Below are positions 12,273 to 15,791 of a DNA stretch of 15,791 bases, in pieces. Positions within the stretch are counted from its first letter, which is position 1, and each line of letters begins with the position of its first letter. Where the stretch lies: contig JAUVCJ010000027.1 of NCBI GenBank assembly GCA_030595765.1, positions 1-15,791 of the forward strand, given 5' to 3'. A program made the translations under genes and the position numbers. The DNA comes from Thermoplasmatota archaeon (GTDB taxonomy: Archaea > Thermoplasmatota > Thermoplasmata > GCA-020350865 > JAUVCJ01). A model generated the notes under the pieces. The model was not told the origin of the DNA and ran no database searches. It saw nothing but the letters and a program-made list of their open reading frames with translations.

Positions 12273-15200
12273 TCACTTGTTCTCGTCACCATCTTGAACC
12301 GGACGCCTGACAACACGCTTGGCTGGTACATCATCCTCAGGTGGAGCTCCGGCTGGTGGCCTGCGTACAACACGCTTGGCTGGAACCTCGCCTTCTGGAG
12401 GAGCGCCACCGGCTGGTGGACGCACTATGCGCTTGGCTGGAACCTCACCTTCTGGAGGAGCGCCACCGGCTGGTGGACGCACTATGCGCTTGGCTGGAAC
12501 CTCACCATCTGGAGGAGCGCCGCCTGCTTGTGGGCGGGCTATGCGCTTGGATGGCACATCACCATCTGGAGGAGCGCCGCCTGCTTGTGGGCGGGCTATG
12601 CGCTTGGATGGCACATCACCCTCTGGTGAGGATGGGGTCTCGGCCTCTGCTACGGAATCAGTTGATGGGGGGCGGGCTATGCGTTTTGCAGGCGCCTCGC
12701 CTTTTGGTCTCTTTGCTTCTGGTGGTTGTCTGAGCTTCCTTTTTGCTGGTGCCTCCGATGTCTCAGGCTCCTCGGTCTCTGGTGGGGTTGGAGGATCTGA
12801 TCCCTCAGTCTCTGGCTCTTCCTTCTCTGACTCATCAGATTCATCGTCTCCCTCGCCTGGCATCTCTGGCTTCATGTCGTCTGTGAACTCCAGGCCGCAC
12901 TTGTGGCAGATGTTGGTGTCAAGCGGATTCAGCTCATTGCAGTCTGGACAATTGAATGACCTCTTTTGATCCATTGCTTCTTGCGATAGCAGCCAGGTAT
13001 CAAAGGACTTGTAGTCTGCATGCTCCTCCCACCAGGACTGATACTGCTCATCGGTCATGTCATCACCCAGCACGGACTTTGCCTCGTCTCGATAGCTATC
13101 CACGTGAGCAATGTATTCCTTGCGCATCTTTTCCTTGTAGGTAACAGCCTCTCCAGTCTTACCGATGAAAGTAGCGTTACACTCCCCACACACCTTCGAA
13201 TCTGCAGGTATCCATGCTTCGCACTCGGAACACTTGACAATCTCGGATTCGAACACTGCGTTGCACTTGGGGCACTTGCTTGAGCCTTCAGGTATGAAAG
13301 CACCGCACTCACCGCACTCCACAAGCTGCTCCAGGCCGAACTTGTACAGGTACAGACCAACAACAACCAGAAGGGCTGCAAATACTCCAATGATTATTAT
13401 TGCTATGACAAGCCAATCTGTACCAACAACGGTCACAGGTTCCACTTCAAGCATCCTTACGGACGACTCCGCATCCATGCCAAGGAAGTCTGCATTGAGT
13501 ATCAACAGGGTCTCGCCTATTGCGCGGTCTGGCAGGTTAATAAATATGGAGAACACGCCGTTATTGCCGGTCTGGGTGGTGTAGATCTGGTCTGCAAAGC
13601 ACTCATTGCCCAAATTTGCCAGACATACAACGATGTTGGCATCAGCAATGCCGCGTTCGTCTGTCTTTGTCCTGACTATTCCTCTGACATTGATTTCATC
13701 TCCGGCAGTGAGCGAATCGGATCCAACAATCTCGAATAGCTCAATCTCGATGTCGGCCAAGTTCACCAGCAAATCTCTTGTGAATTCGTTGTTGGTATGG
13801 TCTGTCTCCTTGATTAGGCGTTCACGGTTCACGACCACGGTAATAGTTCTGGTCTCATTCTGGGATGTTGGGTTGGACATGGGAGGCATTTGCCAGGTAA
13901 GGTCAAGATATTGGGATTTGCCAGCTGAGACATAGATGAGTTCCTCAGCAATCACGTTTGACTCATTGTCGCCAAGATAAACCAGCACTGTGAGGTCAAT
14001 GGCATCGGTTTCCCCACTATTGTGCAGGGTCATGTTGATGACAAAATTCTCTCCCTCTGTCGCCTCAGATATCACAGAACCAGCTATCTGGAAGCTGAGG
14101 TTCTGGACAAGCACATCAGGCCGGGTCAACACCTCGAAGGTCTGCAGGAACCCGTTATTGGCCAGATCTATCTCTTCCATGGGTTCGGCATTACTAGCTG
14201 ATACCACCATATAGATGCTGTGAATTCCGGGTTCAGTTGCATTCCACAGCACAACGCTAGAGGAAATGGAGCCGTCAGTGGCACCCATTCTTGCAGGTAT
14301 CCGTGTGATTGGTGCGCTTGTCCCGATGTGTGTGCTGTTGGCAGGGTCATTTGGGTCTCCATCATAGAACTCCACTACCACTCCCAGGGCATCTCCAAAG
14401 CCGGAGTTGGAAACCCGGGCGCTTAGATTGACTGGGCTCCAGTCCGATGCAGAGTCGATCAATCCTCCGGTCAGGTTCTGGGCAAACATCCGGGTGATGT
14501 AGATGTCAGGTATGACGAACACCTCGAAGGTTACCGATATAGCCTGATTGTTTGTTGCATTCAGTTCATTGAATGTCCCACTGGGGTTGATGGTTATCAG
14601 CAATTCATAAACTCCAGAATTTGGAGGAGCCCAAGAGATGGAAGTTGTGCCGAGCCCGCCGGATCTTCCTACGTCTGAAAGTGTTCCTACACCGATGGCG
14701 GTGAACACCATCTCGCCTTCCATCCTGGCGCTAAAGCCTACCTCGATCTGTTGGCCTGCTGTTAGATTGGACGTTCCTGAGTTGGTAATGTTTGCCTCAA
14801 CAACTAGGTCGACCCCTCTTGGAGCGTATGGGGTATATTCCAGAGTGCTGTTGAACATCACCGCAATGTCTCCCTGAGCCAGAGTAAAGTCAGGCATGAA
14901 ATCGGTGAAGTAGAATGTTTTTGACCTGTCCTCGGGGTTGACAACCTGAAGTGGAGTGGTCACGGTCTGGGTCAGGTAGGTATAGCTTGCAACAAGTTTC
15001 TTCTCCAGTGGGGATATCGTGAACGGCTCGGTTATGGTTTCCACCAGGATACTGAACTCTGCATTACCTAAGGCATCTGTGAACTGGGTGTCTATCAGAG
15101 CATCAGCGTTGAAACCATAGTAGCTGAGCTCGATCTTTACTCCTGGTAAGGAACCATCAGACCCATCTAACACATTTGCAGACAACAGCTCAAAGCGCCT

Positions 15201-15791
15201 GACAACGGCGCCATCATTGGCAACAAGGGTGCAGCCATCAGGGTAGGTTCCGGTTGTAATGTCAGCGGTGCTTGTACCAAAGAAATCATTGGGGCAGACA
15301 GTGAACGAAGTCTTGTATGCCTCCATGTGTGCGCTATCAACTGCCCATACACTATATATAGTCGAATCCGACACATCCAGTAGGCTATCCCCTTTTAGGG
15401 TCAATGGACCCCCAAGATCTGAGCCGCCTGTTACGGTGATCGATGATGAGTTATAGGTAACGAACCTGACCGTACCCTGAATCCATGCCCCACCATCCAA
15501 TACAAGTTTGGAGTTGTCATACAGCTCGAAAAGCACATCCGTCTGTGCCGTCAATGTCGAGGTGGAGCCAGGTAGAAGATGCATCTGAGCATCTCCCCTG
15601 AGTGTAATGCGTCTGTAGGCAGGGCTGTTTGAGGGATCGTTTCTCATCTCAAAGGTGCCGCCAGTCAATACTATGGTGGCATCGTCCTTGACAAGGATGT
15701 TGCCATAAGCGGAATATATTTCTCCAGATGTTACAGGCAATTCCTGGATCCCATCCCTTACCAGGTCACCAAGGCTTGGGTCATAGGTCAT
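12273..15791 (-). CDS. Giant surface protein: beta-helix, CARDB repeats, membrane helix, cytosolic zinc ribbons and Pro/Lys/Arg repeat tail (N-terminus outside window)
   Basis: 1172 residues are visible and the frame is open at the right edge, so the ATG there is probably internal. Positions count from that edge. Residues about 1-190 look like a right-handed beta-helix (repeated short strands, 'GDAQMHLLPGSTSTL', 'LVLDGGAWIQGTV'). Three CARDB-like units follow (about 325-423, 425-557, 558-675), each with an xDLxVxxIxxxNxGxS start and an ExDxxNN-type end. A further Ig-like domain (about 677-784) precedes one membrane helix (about 789-812). The cytosolic side has zinc-ribbon pairs CGECG...CPKC and CSECEAW...CGEC (about 825-870), an acidic helical linker, a third ribbon CPDC...CHKCG (about 946-963), an acidic Ser/Glu stretch and a 19-aa Pro/Lys/Arg repeat. 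Such exported proteins are typical of Thermoplasmata-like archaea. They probably bind an extracellular ligand and signal or anchor inward; the function is unknown. Confidence 0.88.
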   Translation of the reverse strand: MTYDPSLGDLVRDGIQELPVTSGEIYSAYGNILVKDDATIVLTGGTFEMRNDPSNSPAYRRITLRGDAQMHLLPGSTSTLTAQTDVLFELYDNSKLVLDGGAWIQGTVRFVTYNSSSITVTGGSDLGGPLTLKGDSLLDVSDSTIYSVWAVDSAHMEAYKTSFTVCPNDFFGTSTADITTGTYPDGCTLVANDGAVVRRFELLSANVLDGSDGSLPGVKIELSYYGFNADALIDTQFTDALGNAEFSILVETITEPFTISPLEKKLVASYTYLTQTVTTPLQVVNPEDRSKTFYFTDFMPDFTLAQGDIAVMFNSTLEYTPYAPRGVDLVVEANITNSGTSNLTAGQQIEVGFSARMEGEMVFTAIGVGTLSDVGRSGGLGTTSISWAPPNSGVYELLITINPSGTFNELNATNNQAISVTFEVFVIPDIYITRMFAQNLTGGLIDSASDWSPVNLSARVSNSGFGDALGVVVEFYDGDPNDPANSTHIGTSAPITRIPARMGATDGSISSSVVLWNATEPGIHSIYMVVSASNAEPMEEIDLANNGFLQTFEVLTRPDVLVQNLSFQIAGSVISEATEGENFVINMTLHNSGETDAIDLTVLVYLGDNESNVIAEELIYVSAGKSQYLDLTWQMPPMSNPTSQNETRTITVVVNRERLIKETDHTNNEFTRDLLVNLADIEIELFEIVGSDSLTAGDEINVRGIVRTKTDERGIADANIVVCLANLGNECFADQIYTTQTGNNGVFSIFINLPDRAIGETLLILNADFLGMDAESSVRMLEVEPVTVVGTDWLVIAIIIIGVFAALLVVVGLYLYKFGLEQLVECGECGAFIPEGSSKCPKCNAVFESEIVKCSECEAWIPADSKVCGECNATFIGKTGEAVTYKEKMRKEYIAHVDSYRDEAKSVLGDDMTDEQYQSWWEEHADYKSFDTWLLSQEAMDQKRSFNCPDCNELNPLDTNICHKCGLEFTDDMKPEMPGEGDDESDESEKEEPETEGSDPPTPPETEEPETSEAPAKRKLRQPPEAKRPKGEAPAKRIARPPSTDSVAEAETPSSPEGDVPSKRIARPQAGGAPPDGDVPSKRIARPQAGGAPPDGEVPAKRIVRPPAGGAPPEGEVPAKRIVRPPAGGAPPEGEVPAKRVVRRPPAGAPPEDDVPAKRVVRRPVQDGDENK
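12290..12640 (-). repeat. 57-bp tandem repeat encoding a 19-aa Pro/Lys/Arg unit, six copies
   Basis: GCTTGG landmarks at 12317, 12374, 12431, 12488, 12545 and 12602 are exactly 57 bp apart. The encoded unit is GEVPAKRIVRPPAGGAPPE with variants; neighbouring pairs are most alike (AKRIVRPP twice, SKRIARPQ twice). Degenerate relatives of the KRxxRPP core continue toward the linker. The tail is basic and Pro-rich, next to a strongly acidic Ser/Glu segment. Confidence 0.93.

Noticed and set aside
12294..12969. Repetitive plus-strand frames opposite the surface protein tail
   Set aside because: They arise from the 57-bp repeat read on the wrong strand. The zinc ribbons and continuous minus frame prove the true strand.

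Overview
The window looks like a piece of an archaeal chromosome, most plausibly a mesophilic euryarchaeote of the Thermoplasmatota or a relative. The reasons are AT-rich TATA-like boxes about 25-30 nt before inferred transcription starts, a mix of near-leaderless genes and genes with strong GGAGG ribosome sites, TTG and GTG starts, and secreted proteins built the way such archaea build them (CARDB repeats, one membrane helix, cytosolic zinc ribbons, a C25-type peptidase). The lineage is an inference from family content; no rRNA or tRNA gene is visible.

Layout from left to right. (1) The C-terminal part of a RecG-like/AlbA_2 transcriptional regulator runs in from the left edge (2-835). (2) A roughly 400-nt spacer leads to a cold-shock protein gene (1242-1433) with a near-perfect Shine-Dalgarno and a GTG start. 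It converges on a calcineurin-like phosphoesterase (2315-1500, minus) carrying a repeat-encoded Ser/Asn/Asp insertion; a small PH-like protein gene (2725-2390, minus) lies just upstream of that. (3) A winged-helix/nucleotidyltransferase gene (about 2988-3590) has its HTH domain in frame but lacks any ATG/GTG/TTG for it. (4) A membrane-anchored, gingipain-like C25 cysteine peptidase (5762-3702, minus) is divergent from a lipoprotein that fuses a TlpA-type thioredoxin to a CcdA/DsbD membrane domain (6035-7921). (5) Two unknown small genes follow: a soluble 86-aa protein (8190-8450) and a two-helix membrane protein with a Lys-rich tail (9138-8566, minus). (6) A copper module comprises a 37-codon reading frame with a His/Cys-rich C-terminus (9253-9366), the Cu(I) P1B-ATPase CopA (9428-11767) and a CopZ-like HMA chaperone (11927-12163). 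(7) The C-terminal 1172 residues of a giant surface protein (15791-12273, minus) run off the right edge.

Functional threads. CopZ would carry cytosolic Cu(I) to CopA for export, and the His-rich mini-ORF is placed and composed as if it belonged to the same response. The TlpA-CcdA fusion would pass cytosolic reducing equivalents through the membrane to an outward-facing thioredoxin. The C25 peptidase, the TlpA-CcdA lipoprotein and the CARDB/zinc-ribbon protein point to an active cell-surface programme.

A recurring oddity is short, degenerate tandem repeats with different units: 13, 12, 18 and 39 bp in spacers, and 15 and 57 bp inside genes. They suggest local slippage-driven expansion. The strongest candidates for something undescribed are the His-rich mini-ORF ahead of copA and the HTH-nucleotidyltransferase with its unusual start and hairpin/operator-like leader.
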